In this document: positions 41,074 through 49,474 of the stretch, piece after piece
Position numbering within the stretch: position 1 is the first letter of the stretch
How the letters are laid out: each line of letters begins with the position of its first letter
NCBI RefSeq assembly: GCF_900120165.1
Contig: NZ_LT635475.1
Coordinates: forward strand, 868,001 to 932,000
Direction of reading: 5' to 3'
DNA length: 64,000 nt
DNA from: Ezakiella massiliensis
GTDB lineage: Bacteria > Bacillota > Clostridia > Tissierellales > Peptoniphilaceae
Translations under genes and position numbers: made by a program
The notes under the pieces: model-generated
What the model was told of the DNA's origin: nothing
The model's input: only the letters and a program-made list of their open reading frames with translations
The model's database searches: none

Positions 41074-42039
41074 TTATTCATATTTTTCTAGCAAAAATTC
41101 TGTAAAGGCATCGTATTTCATTTTTATATTATTATCGAGCTTGTCGATCCACTCTTTTGGAATAGAATGATAGCCGTCTCTGGCTCCTGCCATGGACCCG
41201 GTGATGGCGGCAATGGTGTCGGCGTCTCCACCGTGGTTGACAGCACCTATAATAGAATCAGCGACCGGAAGGTTTGCAAAGTGTTTTGCATTATTATAGG
41301 TGTTTATAATGTAACCAGAGGGCTTTAATAATTCTTGGGATTTTAATTTATAATTTTCGCCCAAGATAAAGTCCCTGATGATCTTTGTGTATTCGGTTAA
41401 GATGTCAGCGCAGGTTTTATTTTTGTGGGTGATCTCTCCTTGGAGGAGATTCAAGTATTCGGGTCCGTCTACTAGTGAGCTGTCGGACGTTAGCGTGCGG
41501 TCGCTTGCTGGTGAGGATGCTGTCGTTAGTGAGGAGGCGGACGTTAGTGGGCGGTCGGTCGCTGGTGAGGGCTCGTCTACTTGTGAGCGGCCGGTCGCTA
41601 GTGACCATGCATCCATTGGCAAGAGGGCGCAAGGCAGGGCCCGCATGAGGCTGCCGTTACCCAAAGCATCTTTATCTTCGTCGATGTAGTCGCCAGTCAT
41701 TTTGTATTTTACAAGGGCAAGTCGGCATTGATTGCCCACGTCCTTGGGGCCGGTTTCAAACCAGGCCAAGAAATTATCTGCGCAGGCTTTTTTAAATTCA
41801 TCCGCACTTTTAAAAGCTGACATTAAAGCCTCGATAACTCCTAGAGTCATGGCCGTATCATCAGTCGTCTCGCCGACATTTAAATCCAGCCAGCCGCCAC
41901 CTATAAGATCATCGACCCTACCGTATTTTATTTTAATTTCATCGGCTGGCATAAATTCCGTGGTCGCTCCCATTGCGTCGCCAATGGCGTGGGCATAGAG
42001 GGCGCCGCGAATCCTGTCTCTTAAAATATTTTTATCCAT
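41074..42039 (-). CDS. ADP-ribosylglycohydrolase family protein with repetitive insert
   Basis: 321 residues, DraG-like. The metal-binding motifs are GDAMGATTEF at about 19-28, GETTDDTAMT at about 56-65 and HGGDADTIAAITG near 268-280. Such enzymes hydrolyse ADP-ribose from modified arginine or other targets. Between about residues 150 and 195 lies a Ser/Thr/Asp-rich insert of imperfect short repeats (LATGRS, PATDRPLTS, PASDRTLTS) that family members lack. The insert is in frame, so the enzyme may still fold. It is followed by a small membrane protein gene and preceded by a C39-like protein gene. Confidence 0.85.
   Translation of the reverse strand: MDKNILRDRIRGALYAHAIGDAMGATTEFMPADEIKIKYGRVDDLIGGGWLDLNVGETTDDTAMTLGVIEALMSAFKSADEFKKACADNFLAWFETGPKDVGNQCRLALVKYKMTGDYIDEDKDALGNGSLMRALPCALLPMDAWSLATGRSQVDEPSPATDRPLTSASSLTTASSPASDRTLTSDSSLVDGPEYLNLLQGEITHKNKTCADILTEYTKIIRDFILGENYKLKSQELLKPSGYIINTYNNAKHFANLPVADSIIGAVNHGGDADTIAAITGSMAGARDGYHSIPKEWIDKLDNNIKMKYDAFTEFLLEKYE
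41470..41615 (-). repeat. Degenerate short tandem repeats inside the ADP-ribosylglycohydrolase gene
   Basis: Recurring CGGTCGCTGGTGAG-like and GACGTTAG-like blocks of 12-15 bases. They encode the Ser/Thr/Asp-rich insert and have a base composition unlike the flanking coding sequence. Confidence 0.65.
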
Positions 42040-42055
42040 AAACTTTATCCTTTCT

Positions 42056-42619
42056 TTAAGAAATAATTAAATCATAAGTCGTGGCGGAGAACATAAGTGA
42101 GCCGCTGTTGACCTTGTAATAGCTTACGCTTTGAGTCCAGCCGTCTGAAATTATCAAATAGTCGTCCCCATTTGCATAGGCCCTGTAGCCCAGGCAGAGG
42201 ACATAGTGCCAGTCGAAGAGGCCATTTGCTATGAGCAAAATCGACAGGCGGTTCCTGATGGTCGCCTTTTTTATTTTATCGGTCTTAAAATGAATTTTGG
42301 ATTTTAATTTTAGTCCGTGGGATTTAAAATATCTTTTGATTTTGTGGGAGATAAAAAAAGCTGGGCCGTTGCCGATCAGGGCATAGATATTTACAAAAAG
42401 CTTCCGCCAATCTTCCTTTATATAGTGGCGGGCAAAATTAGTGGCGGCCGTTGCCCCACAGTGATTATTCAAAGTATCGCCCGTTTGCCCAGTCGTCACA
42501 AAGCCCTCTCTCATGGCCAGGCTTGCGTAGACATCACGGTATTCGCCTGCGGGCATCTGGTCTGCTTTTAAAAATCCATAATCGTCATCGCCGGCGAAAA
42601 AATTTTTGAAGCTCGTCAT
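42056..42619 (-). CDS. Peptidase C39-like family protein
   Basis: 187 residues from ATG 42619 (MTSFKNFFAGDDDYGFLKAD), which follows AAAGGGGG at correct distance; the upstream ATG is within the leader. A papain-like cysteine-peptidase pattern is visible: Cys in LNNHCGATAATNF (near 53), His in WHYVLCLGYRAY (near 140) and Asp in LIISDGW (near 162). No signal peptide is seen, so it would act in the cytoplasm. The substrate is unknown. Located just upstream of the ADP-ribosylglycohydrolase gene, 16 bases away, probably in one operon. Confidence 0.65.
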   Translation of the reverse strand: MTSFKNFFAGDDDYGFLKADQMPAGEYRDVYASLAMREGFVTTGQTGDTLNNHCGATAATNFARHYIKEDWRKLFVNIYALIGNGPAFFISHKIKRYFKSHGLKLKSKIHFKTDKIKKATIRNRLSILLIANGLFDWHYVLCLGYRAYANGDDYLIISDGWTQSVSYYKVNSGSLMFSATTYDLIIS

Positions 42620-42741
42620 CTTATCCCCCTTTCTAAATCTTCTATATATTATATTACCCATTCGCCAAATAAAACATTGCCCTTTTTCCTTTAATGTGTT
42701 ATAATAAAGCCAAAATAAAATATACTTATAGGAGGTAGATT

Positions 42742-43476
42742 ATGAGATGTAATAATTGCGGCGCAGAATTGCAAGACAACGCAAAATTCTGCACATCATG
42801 TGGGTCAAAAGTAGAAAATGTTGGTCCCCAAGCTGGACCAAAGCACTGCCCAAATTGCGGAAGCCAGTTGGCAGCTGACGCTAGCTTTTGCACCAATTGC
42901 GGACAAAGACTAGGAGGCCCTGCAAGGCAAAGGGCCCCAAGGAATAATTATATCAGGCCTAGAAAAAATCAAGAAGATGTAAAAAAACTTGGCCTAGCTA
43001 TTGGCGGAGTTGTCCTATGTCTACTCCTTTTAATATTTGTAATAATTCCACTCTTTAAAACGGGCTTATCAGAAAAGAAGGCTACAAAAATGGTTGAAAG
43101 CACAATAAACTCCATTATGGACTTTGATTTTGAAAAGGCCAGCAAAAACTTTGCCAATGTTACTGACGACGACTACAGAGACTTGGTTGACGGAGTTACC
43201 AGCATGCAAAAGGAAATGGGGGCCTTACTTGGAAACAAGACCCTAAAAGATTTTATGGATATAAAGGTCACACCTATGGCTTTTACCTGCAACAAGAGCA
43301 CTGGCACAGCCCAAGGGACTTATAGTGTTAATTTCTCCCTAAACAAAAAAGGCATTAAAAATCCAACTATAAATGGACTTTTAAATATGGCCTTGGCAAG
43401 CGGCGGGCCACAAACCCTTGAAGTCGAATTTGTAAAAGTTGGACGCAAGTGGAAGATTAGCGAACTAAGTGATTAA
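42742..43476 (+). CDS. Double zinc-ribbon membrane protein, copy 1
   Basis: 244 residues. Two CxxC...CxxC zinc ribbons open the protein (CNNCGAELQDNAKFCTSCG at about 3-21, CPNCGSQLAADASFCTNCG at about 34-52). A basic linker precedes one membrane segment (about 83-105, LAIGGVVLCLLLLIFVIIPL). The outer domain of about 135 residues has the form of NTF2-like/DUF4878 proteins (ATKMVESTINSIMDFDFEKA). Ribosome site TAGGAGGTAG. A tandem paralogue follows 100 bases later. Function unknown; similar proteins are common in Firmicutes. Confidence 0.82.
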   Translation: MRCNNCGAELQDNAKFCTSCGSKVENVGPQAGPKHCPNCGSQLAADASFCTNCGQRLGGPARQRAPRNNYIRPRKNQEDVKKLGLAIGGVVLCLLLLIFVIIPLFKTGLSEKKATKMVESTINSIMDFDFEKASKNFANVTDDDYRDLVDGVTSMQKEMGALLGNKTLKDFMDIKVTPMAFTCNKSTGTAQGTYSVNFSLNKKGIKNPTINGLLNMALASGGPQTLEVEFVKVGRKWKISELSD

Positions 43477-43484
43477 TAATAAAG

Positions 43485-43511
43485 CTCCAGCTGAAAAGGC
43501 TGGAGTTTTTT
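43485..43511 (+). terminator. Terminator between the zinc-ribbon genes
   Basis: CTCCAGC (43485-43491) pairs with GCTGGAG (43499-43505), then TTTTTT. Confidence 0.9.
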
Positions 43512-43578
43512 CTTGCTAGAAATTCTATTAAATGCTATAATAAATATATAAACTATAATCAATATGAGGAGGAATATT

Positions 43579-44319
43579 ATGAAATGTAATAATTGCGGCG
43601 CAGACTTAGCCGACAATGCAAAATTCTGCACATCTTGCGGAGCAAGCGTAGAAAACACTGCCCCACAAGGCAGACCAAAGCACTGCCCAAATTGCGGAAG
43701 CCAGTTGGCAGAGGGTGCTAGCTTTTGTACCAACTGCGGTCAAAAGGTGGGAGGTCCTGTAAATCAAGGGGCTAAAGAAATCGAAAATAAATTAGCAAAT
43801 ACTTTTGGCGGAAAGAATAATGCCAATCTTAAAAATATAGGCATGATAGTTGGAGGCCTCGTAGTCGCACTGCTCTTGATATTCTTTGTCTTTGGACCAC
43901 TCTTTGGTGGCGGAAAATTTACAGCCAAAAAAGCGGCCGACATTGTTGAAGACGTTTTTGAGGAAGCCATGGACTATGACTTTGAAGACGCCAGAAAATA
44001 TTTTTCCATAACAGCCCAAGACGAAGCCAACTATTTTATTAGTGATTTCCAAGACATCAAGGCCTACTATAACTACACAGATAAGACCCTAGACGACTTT
44101 ATAGATATTGAAGTTGAGCCAATGAGCTTCTTTTACAACAAAGACACCAAGACAGCTAAGGGAACTTTTAATATGACTACCAAGGTCAAGAAAAAATACT
44201 TGACTGAACCAATGATAACAGAAATTTTTGGATCTGACTTCAATGGAATCGGCACCGAGACAGTCGAAGCTGAATTCATCAAGGAAGGCAGGAAATGGGT
44301 CATCACTAGCATAGAATAA
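43579..44319 (+). CDS. Double zinc-ribbon membrane protein, copy 2
   Basis: 246 residues from ATG 43579 (MKCNNCGADLADNAKFCTSC), preceded by GAGGAGG; the frame upstream starts inside that site. Same layout as copy 1: two zinc ribbons (about 3-52), a linker, a membrane segment (about 88-112, IVGGLVVALLLIFFVFGPLF) and an outer NTF2-like domain. The zinc ribbons are nearly identical to copy 1 at DNA level, but the outer domains have diverged strongly, which suggests a tandem duplication with later specialisation or gene conversion at the 5' end. Each copy has its own terminator. Confidence 0.82.
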   Translation: MKCNNCGADLADNAKFCTSCGASVENTAPQGRPKHCPNCGSQLAEGASFCTNCGQKVGGPVNQGAKEIENKLANTFGGKNNANLKNIGMIVGGLVVALLLIFFVFGPLFGGGKFTAKKAADIVEDVFEEAMDYDFEDARKYFSITAQDEANYFISDFQDIKAYYNYTDKTLDDFIDIEVEPMSFFYNKDTKTAKGTFNMTTKVKKKYLTEPMITEIFGSDFNGIGTETVEAEFIKEGRKWVITSIE

Positions 44320-44344
44320 AAATATTTACGGTGTAAAATAAAGG

Positions 44345-44370
44345 TGGAGGCACAAGCCTCCAGCTTTTTT
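44345..44370 (+). terminator. Terminator after zinc-ribbon copy 2
   Basis: TGGAGGC-ACAA-GCCTCCA, then GCTTTTTT. Confidence 0.9.
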
Positions 44371-44413
44371 CTTGCAAAAAATTTTTGCAGCCAGCCTTTT
44401 TATTTGGACAAGC

Positions 44414-44440
44414 AAAAAGCCACGGGGAAAATTCGTGGCT
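44414..44440 (-). terminator. Terminator downstream of the pdxY operon
   Basis: AGCCACG (44418-44424) and CGTGGCT (44434-44440), with a short minus-strand T run. Confidence 0.65.
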
Positions 44441-44537
44441 CCTTGCCAGTTATTAAACTGGAGAATATATGCAAATCCGAAAAGATGATCAAAAATTTAT
44501 GATGGCTTATCTTTAAGCCAAAAAATTAATTCGATTT

Positions 44538-45338
44538 TTAGAAATGTATCTTGTCTGTCTTTATATCGTGGAAGCCATCTTCGCTTGCAGGTTCATGGGC
44601 CTGGGCCTTGATGGCCTCATACATAATGGTCTGTAAGTTTTGCAAGCTGGCCATATTGAGGGCGCCATTTGCAAGAAGGATGCCCACCATGGATGCGTAG
44701 GCGTCGCCTGATCCAACGAATTTGGCATCGACGAGTGGCGAGGACACAAAGCCCTCTTGATCTTTGTTTTTAAAATAAGTTTTAATCTCGCCGTCTTCCA
44801 CATAGCTCTTGATAATTACATTTTTAACCCCAAAGTCCCCGTGGAGAATTTCCGCAATCTTTACCACGTCAGCGTCCGTAATTTCCTCGAATGCCACTGG
44901 ATATCCAAAGACATTAATGGCCTCGGTCAGGTTCGGCGTAATGGCGTCGGCATTTTTTATCAATTCCCTGTACATTTCAATTTGTCGTGGACTAAGTGGC
45001 GAATACATCCGCCCGTCGTCCGCGTGAATTGGATCGACCAGGACAAATTTGTGGTCGACTTTCTGTAGATAACTTTTGATGCCAGCAAAAGGCGTCTCTT
45101 CATCCAAATATCCAATTTGAACTAGGTCGACTTCTGGGAAAATCTTTTGGACCGATTCCATCAAGACATTAAAATCCCTACCTTCGCTCATGACCGGGTC
45201 AGTGTAGCCCAGATGAGCGGAGAAAGTTTTGGTTGGGACCGATACAATATCAAAGCCGTGGGCCATGAAAAGCGCCACGTTAACCTTTAAAGAACAATTG
45301 CCTACATAGGTAAAGGAATTAAAGGATGTGCACTTCAT
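44538..45338 (-). CDS. pdxY: Pyridoxal/pyridoxamine kinase
   Basis: 266 residues of the ribokinase (PfkB) superfamily, pyridoxal-kinase branch. FSAHLGYTDPVM is near 40-51, the segment FVLVDPIHADDGRMYSPLSP near 90-109 binds nucleotide/metal, TPNLTEA is near 133 and the catalytic G-S-G-D-A in KFVGSGDAYASMVG near 215-228. It phosphorylates B6 vitamers to the 5'-phosphate. It overlaps the ECF transporter gene by one base and is divergent from a PdxR-type regulator, which supports B6 specificity over hydroxymethylpyrimidine kinase activity. Confidence 0.85.
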   Translation of the reverse strand: MKCTSFNSFTYVGNCSLKVNVALFMAHGFDIVSVPTKTFSAHLGYTDPVMSEGRDFNVLMESVQKIFPEVDLVQIGYLDEETPFAGIKSYLQKVDHKFVLVDPIHADDGRMYSPLSPRQIEMYRELIKNADAITPNLTEAINVFGYPVAFEEITDADVVKIAEILHGDFGVKNVIIKSYVEDGEIKTYFKNKDQEGFVSSPLVDAKFVGSGDAYASMVGILLANGALNMASLQNLQTIMYEAIKAQAHEPASEDGFHDIKTDKIHF

Positions 45339-45886
45339 TAATTAAGCCTCGTATCTACCATTGGTTTTAATATTTTGTTTAATACCAAGGCGATAATTAC
45401 GCCTATGGCTGCATTTGCCAGTGAAGCCGCAGCCTTGGTTTTAACTGTAACCATAACTGCTTCGTGTGGAATGCCTGCTACGTATCTTTGTGTTATATAG
45501 CTTTTAATTAGGTATAGGCAGACATAAGTGAGCGCACCTACGACTGTGCCGATAATATTTTTGGTGCTGTCCTTGGCCTTGGCTCCCTTTGAATGAACGA
45601 TAAGTCCAGCCACAGCTGCCATGGTAAATTTAAAAATAAAAGTGATGGGTGAACCTGCAATGTAGGCTGGGTTTGTAAAGTCATAAAACATTGAGCCCAG
45701 ACCTGCTGCCAGCCCTCCCCAAAGTGGGCCCACCAGCATGGCTGCTAGAATGCAAATGCCGTTTGCAATGTGAACGCGTGTAACTCCAAAGCCTGTTGGA
45801 ATTGGAATTGAAATGTAATTAGATACAAATACCAAAGCGGTCAAGAGACCTACGATTGTAATTTTTTTAGTCTTGTTGGTTTTCAT
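45338..45886 (-). CDS. ECF transporter S component, probable vitamin B6 carrier
   Basis: 182 residues with six hydrophobic segments, beginning with the typical TKKITIVGLLTALVFVSNYI. The S-component signature is seen in HIANGICILAAMLVGPLWGG (about 39-58) and the following GSMFYDFTNP. S components bind the vitamin and work with the shared EcfAAT module, which is not in the window. The coupling to a pyridoxal kinase (one-base overlap) and divergence from pdxR point to pyridoxal or pyridoxine as substrate (PdxU-type); this is inference. Ribosome site AAGGGAGGAAAAC. Confidence 0.82.
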   Translation of the reverse strand: MKTNKTKKITIVGLLTALVFVSNYISIPIPTGFGVTRVHIANGICILAAMLVGPLWGGLAAGLGSMFYDFTNPAYIAGSPITFIFKFTMAAVAGLIVHSKGAKAKDSTKNIIGTVVGALTYVCLYLIKSYITQRYVAGIPHEAVMVTVKTKAAASLANAAIGVIIALVLNKILKPMVDTRLN

Positions 45887-45919
45887 TGTTTTCCTCCCTT
45901 TTACATGAGTTTAACATAC

Positions 45920-45982
45920 AACTGACCATATTAAAAGGACCACTTTTCAAATTAAAAATAAGACCAGTTATGCAAACTGACC
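45920..45982. promoter_or_regulatory. Probable PdxR boxes in the divergent pdx intergenic region
   Basis: AACTGACC at 45920-45927 and again at 45975-45982, and the inverse form GACCAGTT at 45962-45969. Direct plus inverted repeats of this kind are typical for MocR/PdxR regulators, and the right box is spaced like a -35 to TATTAT at 46001 for pdxR. Confidence 0.6.
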
Positions 45983-46032
45983 TTGTTTTTAATGTAAAAA
46001 TATTATACAATAAGGATATCAAAGGAGGATTT

Positions 46033-47370
46033 ATGACTGCCATATACATAGACAAAAGCCAGGGATTTTTGTACGAGCAACTTTATAATTATTTTAAAAA
46101 CGCAATTTTAAATGGACAAATCGAAAACAATGCCAAGCTCCCATCCAAACGCGACCTTCAAAATGACTTAAACATTTCCCAGTCGACGATCGAGGCCGCC
46201 TACAATCTCCTCTTGGACGAGGGCTATATTTATTCTAAAGAGCGGTCTGGCTATTACGCCTCGGACATTGCCAGCCTGGTCCAAATTCCCGACGAGAAAT
46301 CTTTTGAAGTCGAAGAAACTTATGAAAAAAAATACGATTACGATTTGGATTTTAACGGGATCGACCCATCCCTGCCCATTGACTCTGCTCTATCCAAACC
46401 CATTCGCGACATTGCATCCGACCTTGACAACGACCTCTACGACCGCCATTTGGACGGCGGCCTCTACGAACTCAGGGCGGCAATTGCAAAATACTTATAC
46501 TACGAACGCGGCTTCAAAGTCTCGGCCAATCAAATCTACATTGCAAATTCCACCCGGGCCCTAATCTATGAACTCACAAAGGCCTATCCAAAATTTAAAT
46601 TTGCCTTGGAAGACCCCGGCTTTCCCGGCATTGTAAACACCCTCAAGGAATTTAAGAAAAACTATCAAGTCTTTGACGTTTTGGACGACGGGATTGACCT
46701 TGAAAAAATTCCGCAAAATACAAATATAATTTCAGTCACACCATCCCACCAATTCCCAACCGGTCTGGTCTATCCAATTAAAAAACGCCTGGATCTGATT
46801 TCCTGGGCCTCGTCCAAAAAAGATCGCTATATATTGGAGGACGACTACGACAGCGAATTTAGGTACACGGGGATCAAAATTCCCGCCCTCAAGTCCTTCG
46901 ACGTAAACGACCGGGTTATCTATATCGGAAACTTTTCCAAGTCCATCGCCCCGTCAATCAAGACCTCCTACATGGTCCTGCCAAAATCGCTAGTCTTGAA
47001 AAACTACGAGACAAATGTCAGCTACTTCACCCAAAAACTCATCGCAAATTTTATTGACCAGGGGCATTTTGAAAAACAATTAAACAAAATGCGGACAGCT
47101 TCAAAAAGAAAATTAAATATCTTGTTAAAGGCCCTGGACGAAAACAAGATCGCCTACACAGGCCAAGACGCCGGATTACACGTCATCTGTGATTTCAAAG
47201 ACCGGGAAGAGGAAATCTTGGCAAATGCAAGCAAATACAAAATAAAAATCTACCCCATCAAGGACTACTATCAAAATAAAAGCGACGACCCCAGGTACAT
47301 CATCGGCTACGCTTCCATCAGCGAGGCCGACCTCAAAACCGCCTGCGACCTTCTATTTAAAAAAATGTAA
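46033..47370 (+). CDS. pdxR: MocR-type PLP-dependent transcriptional regulator (PdxR-like)
   Basis: 445 residues from ATG 46033 (MTAIYIDKSQGFLYEQLYNY), which follows AAAGGAGG; the open frame upstream runs through the divergent promoter and is discarded. A GntR winged helix occupies about 1-70 (KLPSKRDLQNDLNISQSTIE). An aminotransferase fold class I domain fills the rest, with the PLP lysine in YIGNFSKSIAPSIKTSYMVL near 300-315 and DDYDSEFRY just before. PdxR proteins sense PLP and control B6 synthesis or salvage. Here the target would be the divergent ECF-pdxY operon. Confidence 0.88.
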   Translation: MTAIYIDKSQGFLYEQLYNYFKNAILNGQIENNAKLPSKRDLQNDLNISQSTIEAAYNLLLDEGYIYSKERSGYYASDIASLVQIPDEKSFEVEETYEKKYDYDLDFNGIDPSLPIDSALSKPIRDIASDLDNDLYDRHLDGGLYELRAAIAKYLYYERGFKVSANQIYIANSTRALIYELTKAYPKFKFALEDPGFPGIVNTLKEFKKNYQVFDVLDDGIDLEKIPQNTNIISVTPSHQFPTGLVYPIKKRLDLISWASSKKDRYILEDDYDSEFRYTGIKIPALKSFDVNDRVIYIGNFSKSIAPSIKTSYMVLPKSLVLKNYETNVSYFTQKLIANFIDQGHFEKQLNKMRTASKRKLNILLKALDENKIAYTGQDAGLHVICDFKDREEEILANASKYKIKIYPIKDYYQNKSDDPRYIIGYASISEADLKTACDLLFKKM

Positions 47371-47391
47371 TCCATTTGTAATTAAAAAAGG

Positions 47392-47424
47392 CCCAATGGT
47401 AACTACTTTGTTACCCATATTGGG
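47392..47424 (+). other. Hairpin downstream of pdxR
   Basis: CCCAAT (47392-47397) with ATTGGG (47419-47424) and GGTAAC (47398-47403) with GTTACC (47410-47415). No T run follows, so it is not a simple terminator. A TATAAT at 47435-47440 follows. Confidence 0.6.
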
Positions 47425-47470
47425 AAAGCTAGTGTATAATATACTTATCCTTTTGTTTTATAATAATTTA

Positions 47471-47507
47471 AAGACCTGGGTGTGAGAAACGCACCTGGGT
47501 CTTTTTA
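47471..47507 (+). terminator. Terminator with G-U pairs
   Basis: AAGACCTGGGTGTG pairs with GCACCTGGGTCTT-type arm if G-U pairs are allowed, then TTTTTATTTTT. The wobble pairs indicate selection at RNA level. Confidence 0.8.
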
Positions 47508-47518
47508 TTTTTATTTTA

Positions 47519-47650
47519 ATTTGCGGTTAATTCCGCGACATTCTTGTGAAAAAAATTTTTAGTCCTCGATGTACGGTCTAGTACACCTGCGTCCTAAAAA
47601 TTTTATTTCACATCGAATCTCATCGAAATTCCCTCGCAAATTATATGTAT
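47519..47650 (+). repeat. Element B copy 3
   Basis: TAATTTGCGG at the start and CTCGCAAATTA at the end are inverted. Core GTAC-GGTCTA-GTAC followed by ACCTGCGTCC. The whole unit can fold into one long hairpin. Confidence 0.8.
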
Positions 47651-47733
47651 AATGATAAATAAGAAAAAATGCCTCACGCCCACTAGGGGCGATCAGCATT
47701 TTAATGGCCGGGATTTTCCTCAGATTGTTGCAT

Positions 47734-47795
47734 CCAATCAAACAAAATTTTTTGTCCGAAATAAATCGGACTCTACAGAAATTTTGTTTTCTTGG
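47734..47795 (+). repeat. C element with nested H1
   Basis: CCAATCAAACAAAATTT and AAATTTTGTTTTCTTGG are the outer arms; inside are H1 GTCCGA-AATAAA-TCGGAC (47754-47771) and CTAC (47773-47776). Confidence 0.8.
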
Positions 47796-47822
47796 GCAAC
47801 AAATTGCGTGAGTCACTGCATA

Positions 47823-47854
47823 CCAATCGGTCAATTTCTTGGCGACCATAAAGG
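47823..47854 (+). repeat. C element / H1, left half, interrupted by IS copy 1
   Basis: CCAATCGGTCAATTTCTT then GGCGACC-ATAAAGG. The right half is at 49536-49569. Outer arms GGTCAATTTC and GAAATTGACC are exact inverses, proving that the two halves were once joined. Confidence 0.85.
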
Positions 47855-47903
47855 TGAACTGCCCCTTGTCAAGTAGACACAATAATTAATTAAAAACATA
47901 CAT

Positions 47904-48626
47904 TTAAACTGCATACTCTCTGTACTCCAACGGAGCCATGCAGTTTAATCTTTTCTGAAACCTCTCGTTGTTGTAAAACTCAATGTAATTCATAATTCTT
48001 TCTTTTAATTCTTCTAAAGAATTAAACTCTTTACCATAAAACATCTCTGTCTTTAATATACCAAAAAATCCTTCCATTGGACCGTTATATATACATTTAC
48101 CTACCCTGGACATACTATGCTTAATGCCTTGACCTTCTACTTTTCTTTTAAATGCTCTTGAAGTATATTGACAACCACGGTCACTATGGAATATTGGTTT
48201 TGCATTAGGGTATTTGTCTATGGCCTTGTCAAACATTTTAAATACAATCTCTGCATTGCTTCTGTAAGACAACTCATATTCTACGATGCTGTTGTCGTAT
48301 AGATCAAGTATTGCACTTAGGTAGAGTTTTTTGTTTTCTCCAGCTATACTAAATTCTGTTATGTCTGTAAGCCACTTCTCATTTGGTTTTTCTGCTTTGA
48401 ATTTTCTTTTAAGGATGTTTTCTCTTGTATAGAATGGTTCTATTGTTTTTCTAACTACTTTCTTTCTTCTAATTCTTGCTTGTATTCCTAGGAGCTTCAT
48501 TAGTCTGTAGATGTATTGTTCTGAGTAGTTTTTGTGGTTTAGTTTGTTTATGAACATGGTCATCCTTCTGTATCCTAGGATTCCGTCATATGTTCTATGG
48601 TATTCAAATATTAAGCTACTTAGCAA
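47904..48626 (-). CDS. IS3-family transposase OrfB, copy 1
   Basis: 240 residues from the first ATG; the -1 frame stays open upstream (GYQVKTICEILKISRSSYYK), so the working product is probably an OrfAB fusion. Catalytic residues are D in WLTDITEFSI (about 84), D in IFHSDRGCQYTS (about 144) and E in GPMEGFFGILKTEM (about 181). HTH_21 region DGILGYRRMTMFINKLNHKN is at about 14-33. It differs from copy 2 in one residue noted near the end (REYAV against REHAV). It appears intact. Confidence 0.92.
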   Translation of the reverse strand: MLSSLIFEYHRTYDGILGYRRMTMFINKLNHKNYSEQYIYRLMKLLGIQARIRRKKVVRKTIEPFYTRENILKRKFKAEKPNEKWLTDITEFSIAGENKKLYLSAILDLYDNSIVEYELSYRSNAEIVFKMFDKAIDKYPNAKPIFHSDRGCQYTSRAFKRKVEGQGIKHSMSRVGKCIYNGPMEGFFGILKTEMFYGKEFNSLEELKERIMNYIEFYNNERFQKRLNCMAPLEYREYAV

Positions 48627-48715
48627 TTCATCTCGTTTTTCTTTTTCAGGTTTTTCTCTTTTTTTGTATTTGTAGTAGCTGCTTCTTGAGATTTTTAGTA
48701 TTTCACAGATGGTTT

Positions 48716-49474
48716 TTACTTGGTATCCTTTTTCTTTGAAGATGTCGACCGTAAGGTACTGAGCTTCTTGACGTAGTTTTGAGTGTATAGCTGTTTTTCC
48801 ATAGCTTCTTTTTTTTTAAGAACTTCAAGCTCTAATTCAAGTCTTTTTCTAATTTCTTTTTCTTTTTCAAGTTCAAGTTTTAATTTCTCTGTGTCTGTAA
48901 GCTTGCTTTCATCTATTTCAGCTTTGAATTTAGGCCCTCTTTTTTTGTACTTTAAGCCTTCTTCTCCTTCTTTTAAGAAGCTTTGTGTCCATTTGTATAC
49001 AAGTGCATAGTTTAGATTGAATTTTTCTGCTGCCTTATTGTAATTATTGTTGTTGTCTAGGATCCATTTTACTATTTCAATTCTTTCTTCATATGTGGTT
49101 TCTTTGGCTTTCATGGAATCTTCCTCTCTTTTTTGTTTTGTATCTTTGAGTGTAATTCCATTATACCACATGTTAACCCATTTACCTGCAGTTGAGTGTG
49201 ATATATTATATTTATGTCCAAGTTGCTGGTAGGAGTAGTTTCCTGTAAGGTAGTCTTGAACTACCTTCATTTTAAATTCTTTTGAAAAACTTCCGTTTGA
49301 AGTTCTTGACTTTAGAGCCTCTTCTCCTTTTTCCTTGTACTTTACATACCATGAGGCGACAGTTGTATCTCCTGCATTTATTTCTTTGGCTATTTCTATG
49401 AATGATTTGTTTCCTTTTTCGTATTCTCTACATGCTTGTATTTTTGTTTCTAAGTCAAATTTAATTTTCCCCAT
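48716..49474 (-). CDS. IS3-family transposase OrfA, copy 1
   Basis: 252 residues, longer than the usual OrfA because it holds three successive helix-turn-helix units: KIQACREYEKGNKSFIEIAK (about 11-30), MKVVQDYLTGNYSYQQLGHK (about 69-88) and RIEIVKWILDNNNNYNKAAE (about 131-150). A lysine/glutamate-rich coiled coil (about 190-235) follows. A run of nine A before G in the sequence for VLKKKEAMEK is the likely -1 frameshift site. Protein identical to copy 2. Confidence 0.92.
   Translation of the reverse strand: MGKIKFDLETKIQACREYEKGNKSFIEIAKEINAGDTTVASWYVKYKEKGEEALKSRTSNGSFSKEFKMKVVQDYLTGNYSYQQLGHKYNISHSTAGKWVNMWYNGITLKDTKQKREEDSMKAKETTYEERIEIVKWILDNNNNYNKAAEKFNLNYALVYKWTQSFLKEGEEGLKYKKRGPKFKAEIDESKLTDTEKLKLELEKEKEIRKRLELELEVLKKKEAMEKQLYTQNYVKKLSTLRSTSSKKKDTK

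Noticed and set aside
44399-44537. Riboswitch before pdxY
   Set aside because: The region is downstream of pdxY, and the hairpin there fits a simple terminator.
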